Below are positions 7,274-13,833 of a stretch of 14,219 nucleotides of DNA, one piece after another. The translations under genes were made by a program, and so were the position numbers. Below the pieces are notes generated by a model. The model did not search any database. It had not been told where the DNA came from and saw only the letters and a list, made by a program, of their open reading frames with translations. How positions within the stretch are numbered: position 1 is the stretch's first letter; each line of letters opens with the position of its first letter. The DNA is taken from NCBI GenBank assembly GCA_002401225.1, contig NVSM01000015.1, forward strand, positions 28,519 to 42,737, given 5' to 3'. Source of the DNA: a bacterium. GTDB lineage: Bacteria; Planctomycetota; Phycisphaerae; Phycisphaerales; UBA1924.

Positions 7274-7344
7274 GCTGCGATTCGTTGCCCAATAACCCCG
7301 CTATGACTCGTCATAGCAATTCACACGCTACGATTCGTCGCAGC
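7274..7344. repeat. Array of three 18-base palindromes, consensus near GCTRYGAYTCGTYRYAGC
   Basis: Copies at 7274-7291 (GCTGCGATTCGTTGCCCA), 7300-7317 (GCTATGACTCGTCATAGC) and 7327-7344 (GCTACGATTCGTCGCAGC) start 26 and 27 bases apart. The second copy is a perfect 18-base inverted repeat. The third pairs at all but one position, counting one wobble. The first is symmetric only in its inner ten bases. Copy 2 and copy 3 differ by a paired change (T-A against C-G at positions 5 and 14), so the symmetry is kept. Read as RNA, each forms a short stem capped by UUCG or CUCG. Read as DNA, they resemble repeated operator sites. The array ends 113 bases before the secretin start codon. Confidence 0.75.
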
Positions 7345-7364
7345 GGACAGAAATACGCCGCGGA

Positions 7365-7387
7365 GATGATGCAGTCGTTGCACCATC
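7365..7387 (+). repeat. Further hairpin downstream of the palindrome array
   Basis: GATG (7365-7368) pairs with CATC (7384-7387) and TGCA (7370-7373) with TGCA (7379-7382), with one A/C mismatch between them and a GTCGT loop. It differs in sequence from the three upstream palindromes but has a similar stem length. It lies about 70 bases before the secretin start codon. Confidence 0.45.
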
Positions 7388-7457
7388 ACGCTTGAGAGTT
7401 CGCACAGAAGCTGGTTTCCAGTTTCCTATGCACGATCCATTATATGGAGTGATCCGG

Positions 7458-10400
7458 ATGTCACCCACCACTTATCGTTCAGCTCGTTCTTTGCTTCTCG
7501 CCGCGATTGCCTTTGGTGGCGTTGGTGCTTCTTCTGCATTGGCTGTCAATATTGACGCCCAAGCTGTAGAACGCACCGCCGATGCCAACTTGGTTCTCGA
7601 TCGTGCGTCCACTCTCGTTGATGGCTCAAAGCTCATCCGAGCCCGTGCGATGCTCTTGGCACTCCAAGATTCACCTACCGGCGCAACCCTCGGCGACGAG
7701 CAAGGTCAACGCCTATGGTCGCTCTTGGCAACCATCGAACGCCAGATCAAAAAAACCGACCGCCTCGACATCAGCATTCAAAAAGCTGATCTCGCACTGA
7801 GCAACGACAACCTCGTCGAAGCAAACAGACAAGCAAACGCCGTCGTCAACTCGAGAAAATCCTCGAATGAACAGATCGGCTCAGCCAATGCGATCCTCAA
7901 CCTCGTCAACATCCGCCAGGCAGATGCTTCGACAAAGGTTGGCGGCGCGATCCGTATGGCAGCAGATGCCTTTGAAGTTGGCGACTACGCAGGCTCCAAA
8001 TCACTGATCACCCGTATCGGCCAGCTCGGGCTCGATCTGAGCAGCTCGCAAGCCCAGACGCTCGATACCTACCGTGATCGTCTTGCCCAGCTCGAACAAA
8101 CCCAAGGCACTTCCTTCGGCTCGTTCAACCCATCAATGGGTATGCTCGCTCCAGAAAGCGGAATGAACACCGATTGGCTCACCAGCAGCACCGAACAAGA
8201 CGGCGCACGCTCGGGCTCATATGTTGCCCAGCCAGAGTACCAACCAATTGAAGTCGAGCTCGTCCAAGAAGAACCAGCGATCGACCTGCTCGACGCAGCA
8301 CGCAAGTTCGAAGCACAAAGCCTGCTCGGTCAAGCGAACATCGCCTTCGAAGAACGCCGATTCAACCGAGCACTCGAACTCTACTCAAGCATCATCACCA
8401 ACTTTGGCAGCTATGTCTCAGCGGATGAACTCGCATTGGCGACTGGTCGCCGAAGCGATGCACAGATCCAACTCGGCACCCAAGGCGGCCCAGAAGGCGA
8501 CATCCTAAGCGAAACGCTCCAAGATCAAAACCTCGAACGCCAACGCGCCGAAGCAGCATTCAGCAACTATCTTTCCCAGGCCCAGCAGGCACTCACCGAA
8601 GGCGACACCAACACCGCTCGCAACCTCGCTGCCCAGGCAGACCTGACCATCAAGCGTGCACGCGACACGATGCCAGAGTCCGCTTACGAACGCTACCTTG
8701 ATTCGGTTGCCGAGTTGATCACCAACATCAACTCGACCGAAAACCAGATCCGCATTACCGAAGCTGAAACTGAAAAACTTCGCCTTGCTCAAGAAACACA
8801 AGCACTCGCTTCCCAGCGCAACCGCGAGCGTGATTCAAAGATCAACGCCAACCTCGAACGCGTCAACGCACTCCAGCAAGAACTCAAATATGAAGAATCA
8901 CTCGAAGTTGTCGAGTCGATCCTCTTCCTTGATCCGACCAACCCCGCCGGATTGCTGCTCAAAGATATGATCGAGGACATCCTCATCTATCGTGACAATC
9001 TCTTGATTCAGCGTGACAAGTCCAAGAGCTACATGAGACAGTCCGTTGATAATGGGCGTGCAATGATCGCTCCAGATTCAATCATCGCTTATCCAGATGA
9101 CTGGCCATCGATCTCATTCCGTCGCGGCGAGATCCTTGAGTTTGCAGAATCTGAAGCCAACCGCTCAGTGCTCGCAACACTTCGCAACACACGCATGCCT
9201 GTCGAGTTTACAGACAACGCATTCGAAGATGTCGTCGCATTCATCGGCTCAACCACCGGCATCGATATCGATGTCGACTGGGAATCACTCGCAGATATCG
9301 GCGTCGATCCAGACTCACCTGTTGATCTCAAGCTCAGAAGCGTTCAGATTTCTGTGCTGCTCGATCGCGTACTCGGCAAAGTCTCCGATCCGACCCTGCC
9401 TGCTGGCTGGTCGATCCAAGATGGCATCTTGACGATCGCTTCGGAAGAAGTGCTTCGTCTGAACACGATCCTCGAAACCTATGACATCCGCGACCTGCTC
9501 TTTGCAGTCCCAGACTTTGACAACGCTCCAGAGTTCGATCTCCAGAGTGCGGTCTCGGCAGCTGGTGGCGGCGGTGGCGGCGGCCAGAGCCCGTTCTCGG
9601 GTGGTGGCGGCCAGGCTGTGGATGTTCCTCGCGATGAACGCGTAACCGCAATCGTCGAACTCATCCAAGCCAATGTTGATCCCGACGGCTGGGTAGATAT
9701 CGGTGGCGACACAAGTTCGATCACCGAACTCAACGGCAACTTCATCATTACCACAACCCCAAAGAACCACCGCGCAATCATCGGGCTGCTTAATAAGCTC
9801 CGCCAACAGCGTGCAGTACAAATCAATGTGGAAACACGATTCCTCTCAGTCGATCAAAACTTCTTTGAGCAAATCGGCTTTGACCTTGATGTCTACTTCA
9901 ACGCCAACAACTCGGAGTTCAATCTCGCACGCCAGATCGACCCGTCATTGCTCCCATCGGACTACTTCGATTCCGACGGCAACCTGGTTAACAATGTCAC
10001 CGGCGGCGGCTTCTTCGCACAAGACACAACTGGCGACGGCCTCCTCGATTTCTTTGGTCCAATCTCCCAAGCTGTTCTTGGCCCTGGGTTCAATGGTGGC
10101 TCATTCAATGGCCAGACCCTGCCGAGCGATTCGTTCTCGGTTATCCGTGCAGCACAAAACTCGTTTGGCCTCACCAACGAACTCGCTGCGGGCAGCTCGT
10201 TCGCATCGCAGATCTTGGGTCTCAACCCAGCATTGGGCGTCACCGGACGATTCCTTGACGATATCCAAGTAGACTTCCTCGTCGAGGCAACCCAAGCAGA
10301 CCAGCGCTCGGTTCAGTTGACTGCTCCAAGGCTTACCTTTACCAATGGTCAGCGTGCATTCATCGCGGTTTCGACCTCGACAACCTTCGTCTCTGACCTC

Positions 10401-10940
10401 ACCCCAGTGGTTGGTTCGAGTGCGGGTGCCTTTGACCCAATCATCTCGACCATCTCGACAGGTGTTGTGATCGATATCACCGGCGTTGCTTCGGCAGACC
10501 GTCGATATGTCACGCTCACTGTCTTGACCACGCAATCCAAACTCTCGTTTGCTCAAGATCGTGTGATCCAAGGTGCAACGGGCAGCGGCGGCGGTACCGG
10601 CGGCGCCGCGGGTGTAGGCACCGGTGGTGCAGGTGGCGGCGAGATCTTCTCCGCTCCGATCCAGGTCCCTGTCATCGATGCGACCCAACTCAACACCACG
10701 GTAACCATCCCAGACCAAGGCACCGTCCTCTTGGGTGGCCAGCGGATTGTTGAAGAACTCGAAGTCGAAACCGGCGTTCCTGTTCTTTCCAAGATCCCCA
10801 TCCTGAGCCGATTCTTCTCAAACCGGGTTGACACCAAGACCGAGAAGACACTCCTCGTCCTGCTCAAGCCAACCATCTTGATCCAGAACGAAGAAGAAGA
10901 ACTCAACTTCCCAGGACTTCTCGACCAGCTCGGTCGCTAA
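7458..10940 (+). CDS. Secretin (type II secretion / type IV pilus GspD-PilQ superfamily) with long helical N-terminus
   Basis: An outer-membrane secretin of 1160 residues that would form a multimeric export or pilus gate. MSPTTYRSARSLLLAAIAFG begins a signal peptide ending SSALA (cut after about 29). The ATG at 7458 is chosen because GGAG lies 8 bases upstream and the signal peptide starts there; in-frame TTG 7392 and ATG 7428 only add a polar leader. Residues 30-560 are Ala/Gln/Glu/Arg-rich helices of TPR or coiled-coil type. Next come an N0-like domain (about 580-660) and a glycine-rich spacer (about 701-720). An N-type domain with FIITTTPKNHRAIIGLLNKL precedes VETRFLSVD. The secretin core runs from about 952 (QLTAPRLTFTNGQRA) to 1149, broken by a second glycine-rich loop (about 1040-1063), and holds TVLLGGQ and VPVLSKIPILSRFFSNR. 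E. coli GspD is about 650 residues. No other pilus or secretion gene is in the window. Confidence 0.93.
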   Translation: MSPTTYRSARSLLLAAIAFGGVGASSALAVNIDAQAVERTADANLVLDRASTLVDGSKLIRARAMLLALQDSPTGATLGDEQGQRLWSLLATIERQIKKTDRLDISIQKADLALSNDNLVEANRQANAVVNSRKSSNEQIGSANAILNLVNIRQADASTKVGGAIRMAADAFEVGDYAGSKSLITRIGQLGLDLSSSQAQTLDTYRDRLAQLEQTQGTSFGSFNPSMGMLAPESGMNTDWLTSSTEQDGARSGSYVAQPEYQPIEVELVQEEPAIDLLDAARKFEAQSLLGQANIAFEERRFNRALELYSSIITNFGSYVSADELALATGRRSDAQIQLGTQGGPEGDILSETLQDQNLERQRAEAAFSNYLSQAQQALTEGDTNTARNLAAQADLTIKRARDTMPESAYERYLDSVAELITNINSTENQIRITEAETEKLRLAQETQALASQRNRERDSKINANLERVNALQQELKYEESLEVVESILFLDPTNPAGLLLKDMIEDILIYRDNLLIQRDKSKSYMRQSVDNGRAMIAPDSIIAYPDDWPSISFRRGEILEFAESEANRSVLATLRNTRMPVEFTDNAFEDVVAFIGSTTGIDIDVDWESLADIGVDPDSPVDLKLRSVQISVLLDRVLGKVSDPTLPAGWSIQDGILTIASEEVLRLNTILETYDIRDLLFAVPDFDNAPEFDLQSAVSAAGGGGGGGQSPFSGGGGQAVDVPRDERVTAIVELIQANVDPDGWVDIGGDTSSITELNGNFIITTTPKNHRAIIGLLNKLRQQRAVQINVETRFLSVDQNFFEQIGFDLDVYFNANNSEFNLARQIDPSLLPSDYFDSDGNLVNNVTGGGFFAQDTTGDGLLDFFGPISQAVLGPGFNGGSFNGQTLPSDSFSVIRAAQNSFGLTNELAAGSSFASQILGLNPALGVTGRFLDDIQVDFLVEATQADQRSVQLTAPRLTFTNGQRAFIAVSTSTTFVSDLTPVVGSSAGAFDPIISTISTGVVIDITGVASADRRYVTLTVLTTQSKLSFAQDRVIQGATGSGGGTGGAAGVGTGGAGGGEIFSAPIQVPVIDATQLNTTVTIPDQGTVLLGGQRIVEELEVETGVPVLSKIPILSRFFSNRVDTKTEKTLLVLLKPTILIQNEEEELNFPGLLDQLGR

Positions 10941-10962
10941 ACCAAATGCTTCAATAAAACAC

Positions 10963-10992
10963 AAGGGCACACCATCAGGTGTGCCCTTTTTT
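10963..10992 (+). terminator. Intrinsic terminator of the secretin gene
   Basis: AAGGGCACACC (10963-10973) and GGTGTGCCCTT (10978-10988) form a perfect 11-base-pair stem around an ATCA loop. The 3' arm runs directly into T residues through 10992, giving six consecutive Ts. It begins 22 bases after the secretin stop and separates it cleanly from the STAS gene. Confidence 0.93.
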
Positions 10993-11089
10993 CATTCCCA
11001 TGCAGATCGAGCGTGCCCGCAAGGGATAAATGCACTATAGTGTGTACTGGTATTTCTCCAGAATGCTATGCTTACGAGGATGCACACAG

Positions 11090-11446
11090 ATGACCGATTC
11101 AAGACTCAGAATTTCGGACAACGACGGGGTAACTTTGGTCGAGTTCATCGACCGGAATATCCTCGACGAAGCCAATATCCAAGCGATCAATGAAGAGATC
11201 ACCGCTGAAATTGACAGCGCCGATATCCCAAAGATCTTGATCAGCTTTTCAAATGTTGACCATCTCTCGTCCGCTGCTTTGGGCGCATTGATCACCATCA
11301 ACAACAAGATCCGCGAGAAGCAAGGGCAGCTGCACCTTGCCAATATTGATCCACAAATCTACGAAGTATTTGTCATTACTCGTCTCAACAAGCTCTTCAA
11401 TATCCACGAAACCACCGATGAAGCCCGCGCCGCCTTTAACGGTTGA
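11090..11446 (+). CDS. STAS-domain anti-sigma factor antagonist (SpoIIAA/RsbV-like)
   Basis: A partner-switching regulator of 118 residues, the usual size for a single STAS domain. In this family the unphosphorylated protein binds its RsbW-type kinase and frees the sigma factor or other target; phosphorylation on a conserved serine breaks the complex. The site corresponds to LSSAALGALI, with Ser60/Ser61 where SpoIIAA has DSSGLG. The preceding strand KILISFSNVDHL and the beta-alpha ending fit the fold. The start is the ATG at 11090 (MTDSRLRIS), with GAGGA about 9-10 bases upstream. In-frame extension to 11030 would add a Cys/Trp/Tyr-rich stretch that is probably leader. The kinase gene follows after 19 bases, so the two form one operon. 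No sigma factor or PP2C phosphatase gene is nearby. Confidence 0.92.
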   Translation: MTDSRLRISDNDGVTLVEFIDRNILDEANIQAINEEITAEIDSADIPKILISFSNVDHLSSAALGALITINNKIREKQGQLHLANIDPQIYEVFVITRLNKLFNIHETTDEARAAFNG

Positions 11447-11465
11447 ATAGCAGAATGTATGCTGT

Positions 11466-11900
11466 ATGAGTGATTCAAGAACCCATATCGAGGGAGCTTC
11501 TGGCGTTGATCTTGCCTATGACCGCGCCAAGGTCAGCGCATTGATCGACCAGATACTCGCCAAGGCAGAACTCAATGCCTTCGGGGCAAGCTCGCTCTTT
11601 GCTGTTCGTTTGGCGATCGAGGAAGCGATCACCAATGCCTTCGAACATGGACACCAAGGGCTCGATCCATCAACCACCATACACATTGAATACGCCGTTT
11701 CTGAAAATGAAATCCAAGTCGCGGTCCAAGACCAAGGGCCTGGATTCTCACCAGAAGCACTCCCAGATCCAACCCTCTCAGAAAACCTCGCCAAGCCATC
11801 AGGTCGCGGCGTGATGCTTATGCGGGCCTATATGACCGATGTCGATTTCAACGATGCAGGCAATCGCGTCAAACTACGCTATATTCGCCCTGCCCAGTAA
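11466..11900 (+). CDS. RsbW/SpoIIAB-type serine kinase anti-sigma factor (HATPase_c_2)
   Basis: A GHKL-fold ATPase of 144 residues, normal for RsbW/SpoIIAB proteins. It is expected to phosphorylate the STAS protein encoded just upstream and to hold a sigma factor or another regulator inactive. ATP-site motifs are all present: N box AIEEAITNAFEHGH (about 50-63), G1 box DQGPGFSPEALPDP (about 93-106) and G2 box GRGVMLMRAYMTDVDFN (about 113-129). There is no membrane segment or extra domain. The ATG at 11466 gives the natural family start, but I see no ribosome-binding site in the 19-base gap, so translation may be coupled to the upstream gene. The gap repeats a 13-base motif also found upstream of the STAS gene. 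No terminator is evident after it. The target sigma factor cannot be inferred from the window. Confidence 0.92.
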   Translation: MSDSRTHIEGASGVDLAYDRAKVSALIDQILAKAELNAFGASSLFAVRLAIEEAITNAFEHGHQGLDPSTTIHIEYAVSENEIQVAVQDQGPGFSPEALPDPTLSENLAKPSGRGVMLMRAYMTDVDFNDAGNRVKLRYIRPAQ

Positions 11901-11942
11901 GTTCACTCGCCACACCCACATCACAACCAAATTTTTCTGCAT

Positions 11943-11962
11943 TGAGCAAATATCCTTGCTCA
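11943..11962. repeat. Perfect inverted repeat between the anti-sigma gene and iscS
   Basis: TGAGCAA (11943-11949) and TTGCTCA (11956-11962) are perfect complements around a 6-base spacer. There is no T tract after it, so it is a poor terminator on the plus strand. Its right arm overlaps the proposed -35 of the iscS promoter, so it may be a regulator site or a weak attenuating hairpin. Confidence 0.5.
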
Positions 11963-11984
11963 TGATTCCCAAATTGCCTATACT
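11956..11984 (+). promoter_or_regulatory. Candidate sigma70-type promoter of the isc genes
   Basis: TTGCTC (11956-11961) and TATACT (11979-11984) are separated by exactly 17 bases. The -10 matches the consensus at five of six positions, the -35 at three. Transcription would start near 11991, giving a leader of about 75 bases before iscS. Confidence 0.45.
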
Positions 11985-11987
11985 CTC

Positions 11988-12000
11988 TAGAATGATTCTA
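11988..12000. promoter_or_regulatory. 13-base palindrome TAGAATGATTCTA at the predicted iscS transcription start
   Basis: TAGAAT and ATTCTA flank a single G and are perfect complements. The palindrome begins 4 bases after the proposed -10 box and covers the expected start point, a classic repressor-operator position. Iron-sulfur operons are often repressed by Rrf2-family regulators such as IscR, but this sequence does not match the IscR consensus sites I know, so the regulator is unknown. Confidence 0.4.
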
Positions 12001-12064
12001 AGTTTCAAGACTCATAGATCCTGATTCATTTTCAGATATATACCCACCGGCTAAGGACTACGAA

Positions 12065-13312
12065 ATGAGCAAAAACACCCCACAACTCCCGATCTATCTC
12101 GACCATGCTGCAACCACGCCCTGCGATCCACGCGTGGTCGAAGCCATGCTCCCCTACTTCACCGAAATGTTCGGCAACCCCGGCTCGCGCAACCATTCAT
12201 TCGGATGGGCAGCTGAGGACGCCGTCACCAAGGCACGCCAGCAGGTTGCTGACCTAATCGGTGCCGACTCCAAAGAGATCATCTTCACTTCGGGCTCAAC
12301 CGAATCCAACAATCTCGCCATCAAGGGCGCAGCGAACATGTACGCCAAGAAGCCGGCGGGCGAGAAGAGCCGCGGGCACATCATCTCGGTGATCCATGAA
12401 CACAAGGCTGTCCTCGATCCGTGCAAGCGTCTCGAAAAAGAAGGCTTCGATGTCACGCTCATCGATCCCAAAGCCGACGGCACAGTCACCCGCGAAATGA
12501 TCGAAGCGGTTATCCGCGATGACACCATCCTCGTCACCGTCATGTGGGCGAACAACGAAATTGGTTCATTCAACGAGATCCCACAGATCGGCGAGCTCTG
12601 CCACGACAAGGGCATCATCTTCCACACCGACGCGACACAATGGGTGGGCAAAATGCCGACCAATGTCAAGACCGACAATGTCGATCTCCTCTCGCTCTCG
12701 GGTCACAAGATGTATGGACCCAAGGGTGTTGGCGCATTGTATGTTCGTCGCCGTCGACCACGCGTCCGCATCATCGCCCTCCAAGAAGGCGGCGGGCAAG
12801 AACGCGGGTTCCGCGCGGGCACCGCGAATGTCACAGGCATCGTCGGGCTGGGCAAAGCCTGCGAGTTGTGCGCACAAGACATGGACTCCGAACGCGAACG
12901 CCTACTCAAGCTTCGTACAAAGCTCGAAACCACCGTCACCGCAGCACTCGATGTCGTCCAGATCAACGGGCATCCAACCAAACGCCTCGCCCACCTCACC
13001 AACATCTCATTCGGGTTCGTCGAAGGCGAAAGCCTGATGATGGCGCTCAAAGAGATCGCGATGAGTTCAGGCTCAGCATGCACCAGCGCATCGCTCGAAC
13101 CAAGCTATGTCCTCAAAGCTCTGGGCGTCGGCGATGATCTCGCGCATTCATCGCTCCGAATCAGCATGGGGCGTTGGACCACTGAAGAAGAGATTGACTA
13201 CGCCGGCGAGAAGATCATCGAAGCGGTGAACAAGCTCCGCCATCTGTCGCCTTTGTACGACATGCACAACGAAGGCATCGACATCACCAAAATCGAATGG
13301 GCTGCCCACTAA
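12065..13312 (+). CDS. iscS: Cysteine desulfurase IscS
   Basis: A PLP enzyme that takes sulfur from L-cysteine as a persulfide and passes it to IscU for Fe-S clusters, and in many bacteria to tRNA thiolation. It has 415 residues, close to E. coli IscS (404). Visible motifs are YLDHAATTPCDPRV at the N-terminus, TSGSTESNN (75-83), HEHKAVLDP with PLP-stacking His113, and SGHKMYGPKG with PLP-binding Lys215. The mobile active-site loop is SSGSACTSASLEPSYVL with Cys339. The length of that loop and the ending SPLYDMHNEGIDITKIEW put it in the IscS/NifS group rather than SufS, and the ending closely resembles that of E. coli IscS. AAGGA lies 7 bases before the ATG. iscU follows after 35 bases. The gene looks complete and has no odd residues at the active site. 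Confidence 0.97.
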   Translation: MSKNTPQLPIYLDHAATTPCDPRVVEAMLPYFTEMFGNPGSRNHSFGWAAEDAVTKARQQVADLIGADSKEIIFTSGSTESNNLAIKGAANMYAKKPAGEKSRGHIISVIHEHKAVLDPCKRLEKEGFDVTLIDPKADGTVTREMIEAVIRDDTILVTVMWANNEIGSFNEIPQIGELCHDKGIIFHTDATQWVGKMPTNVKTDNVDLLSLSGHKMYGPKGVGALYVRRRRPRVRIIALQEGGGQERGFRAGTANVTGIVGLGKACELCAQDMDSERERLLKLRTKLETTVTAALDVVQINGHPTKRLAHLTNISFGFVEGESLMMALKEIAMSSGSACTSASLEPSYVLKALGVGDDLAHSSLRISMGRWTTEEEIDYAGEKIIEAVNKLRHLSPLYDMHNEGIDITKIEWAAH

Positions 13313-13347
13313 GGCACTCCATCTGAAAAGCAAGTAAGGAATATACC

Positions 13348-13746
13348 ATGGCCTACTCAGACAAAGTCATCGCTCACTACGAGCATCCACAGAATGTCGG
13401 AACCTTCGGCACCCAAAAAGAAATCAAAGCCGCCACCGATATCGGGGTCGGGCTCGTCGGCGCACCAGAGTGTGGCGATGTCATGCAGCTTCAGATCAAG
13501 GTCAACAAAGACACCGGCTTGATCGAAGATGCCAAGTTCAAATGCTTCGGGTGCGGCTCAGCCATCGCCAGCTCATCGCTCGCCACCGAATGGCTCAAGG
13601 GCAAGACCCTCGATGAGGGCATGGACATCAAGAACACCGAGATCGTCGAAGAGCTCTCGCTGCCTCCGGTCAAGATCCATTGCTCCGTGCTCGCAGAAGA
13701 CGCGATTAAGTCGGCAATTGAAGATTATCGCCACAAGAACGCATGA
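13348..13746 (+). CDS. iscU: Iron-sulfur cluster assembly scaffold IscU
   Basis: The scaffold on which [2Fe-2S] clusters are built from IscS sulfur before transfer to target proteins. It has 132 residues, against about 128 in E. coli. Cluster ligands are present: Cys42 and Asp44 in VGAPECGDVM, Cys69 in FGCGSAIASSS, and His111-Cys112 in KIHCSVLAEDAI. LPPVK (105-109), the recognition motif for the chaperone HscA, is intact. That implies an HscA/HscB pair in this organism, though neither gene is in the window. An additional Cys66 (KCFGCG) lies three residues before the ligand Cys69; E. coli has Thr-Tyr-Gly-Cys in that region. AAGGA lies 7 bases before the ATG. The 35-base gap from iscS indicates co-transcription. 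Confidence 0.97.
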   Translation: MAYSDKVIAHYEHPQNVGTFGTQKEIKAATDIGVGLVGAPECGDVMQLQIKVNKDTGLIEDAKFKCFGCGSAIASSSLATEWLKGKTLDEGMDIKNTEIVEELSLPPVKIHCSVLAEDAIKSAIEDYRHKNA

Positions 13747-13752
13747 GTCCTT

Positions 13753-13767
13753 TGGTGTTTCACACCA
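13753..13767. repeat. Perfect inverted repeat just after iscU
   Basis: TGGTGT (13753-13758) and ACACCA (13762-13767) pair around TTC, 6 bases after the iscU stop codon. No T tract follows, so it is not a standard terminator. It could protect the 3' end of the iscSU message or be an operator for the next gene. Confidence 0.45.
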
Positions 13768-13803
13768 GACGAAGGCATAGAATCCAAGCCCCCTATTTGA
13801 GAT

Positions 13804-13822
13804 ACTGGTAGCAGGTACCAGT
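13804..13822. promoter_or_regulatory. Perfect inverted repeat ACTGGTA-N5-TACCAGT before the A-type carrier gene
   Basis: The two 7-base arms (13804-13810 and 13816-13822) are exact complements around GCAGG. The repeat ends one base before the GGAG ribosome-binding site (13824-13827) of the downstream gene. As DNA it is a plausible dimeric-regulator site; as RNA it is a short hairpin next to the ribosome-binding site. Confidence 0.5.
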
Positions 13823-13833
13823 TGGAGTCAACA

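Larger units (their letters stand above)
6957..7457. other. Long non-coding gap upstream of the secretin, with hairpins
   Basis: About 500 bases without a convincing gene. Two frames stay open across part of it: minus strand 6963-7292 and plus strand 6999-7235. Both begin with TTG, lack a ribosome-binding site, and have residue composition unlike the neighbouring genes. The first 300 bases contain short potential stems, such as AAGATC/GATCTT around 7026-7040 and GGAAC/GTTCC near 7042-7058, but nothing I can match to a known RNA. The last 190 bases hold the palindrome array described separately. No terminator is visible after the gene ending at 6956. The length and structure suggest a regulatory leader or an undescribed small RNA. 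Confidence 0.5.

Noticed and set aside
6963..7292. 109-residue open frame on the minus strand in the gap before the secretin
   Set aside because: It starts with TTG, has no ribosome-binding site at that or the internal ATG (7178), and its composition (many Cys, Arg, Phe, Ser) is unlike the neighbouring proteins. It also runs through the palindrome array region.
7274..7344. The three palindromes as a CRISPR array
   Set aside because: Repeats are only 18 bases and differ from each other, gaps are 8-9 bases, and there is no cas gene; this does not fit CRISPR repeat-spacer structure.
10101..10718. 205-residue open frame antisense to the secretin
   Set aside because: Charged, Cys/Arg-rich shadow of the well-supported secretin frame; no start signals and no family resemblance.
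12040..12064. IscR-type binding site immediately before iscS
   Set aside because: CTAAGGA resembles half of an IscR type 2 site, but the other half does not fit; the bases are better explained as the ribosome-binding site.
12544..13137. 197-residue frame overlapping iscS on the same strand
   Set aside because: Arg/His/Gln-rich frame-shifted reading of iscS, whose true frame has all its catalytic motifs.
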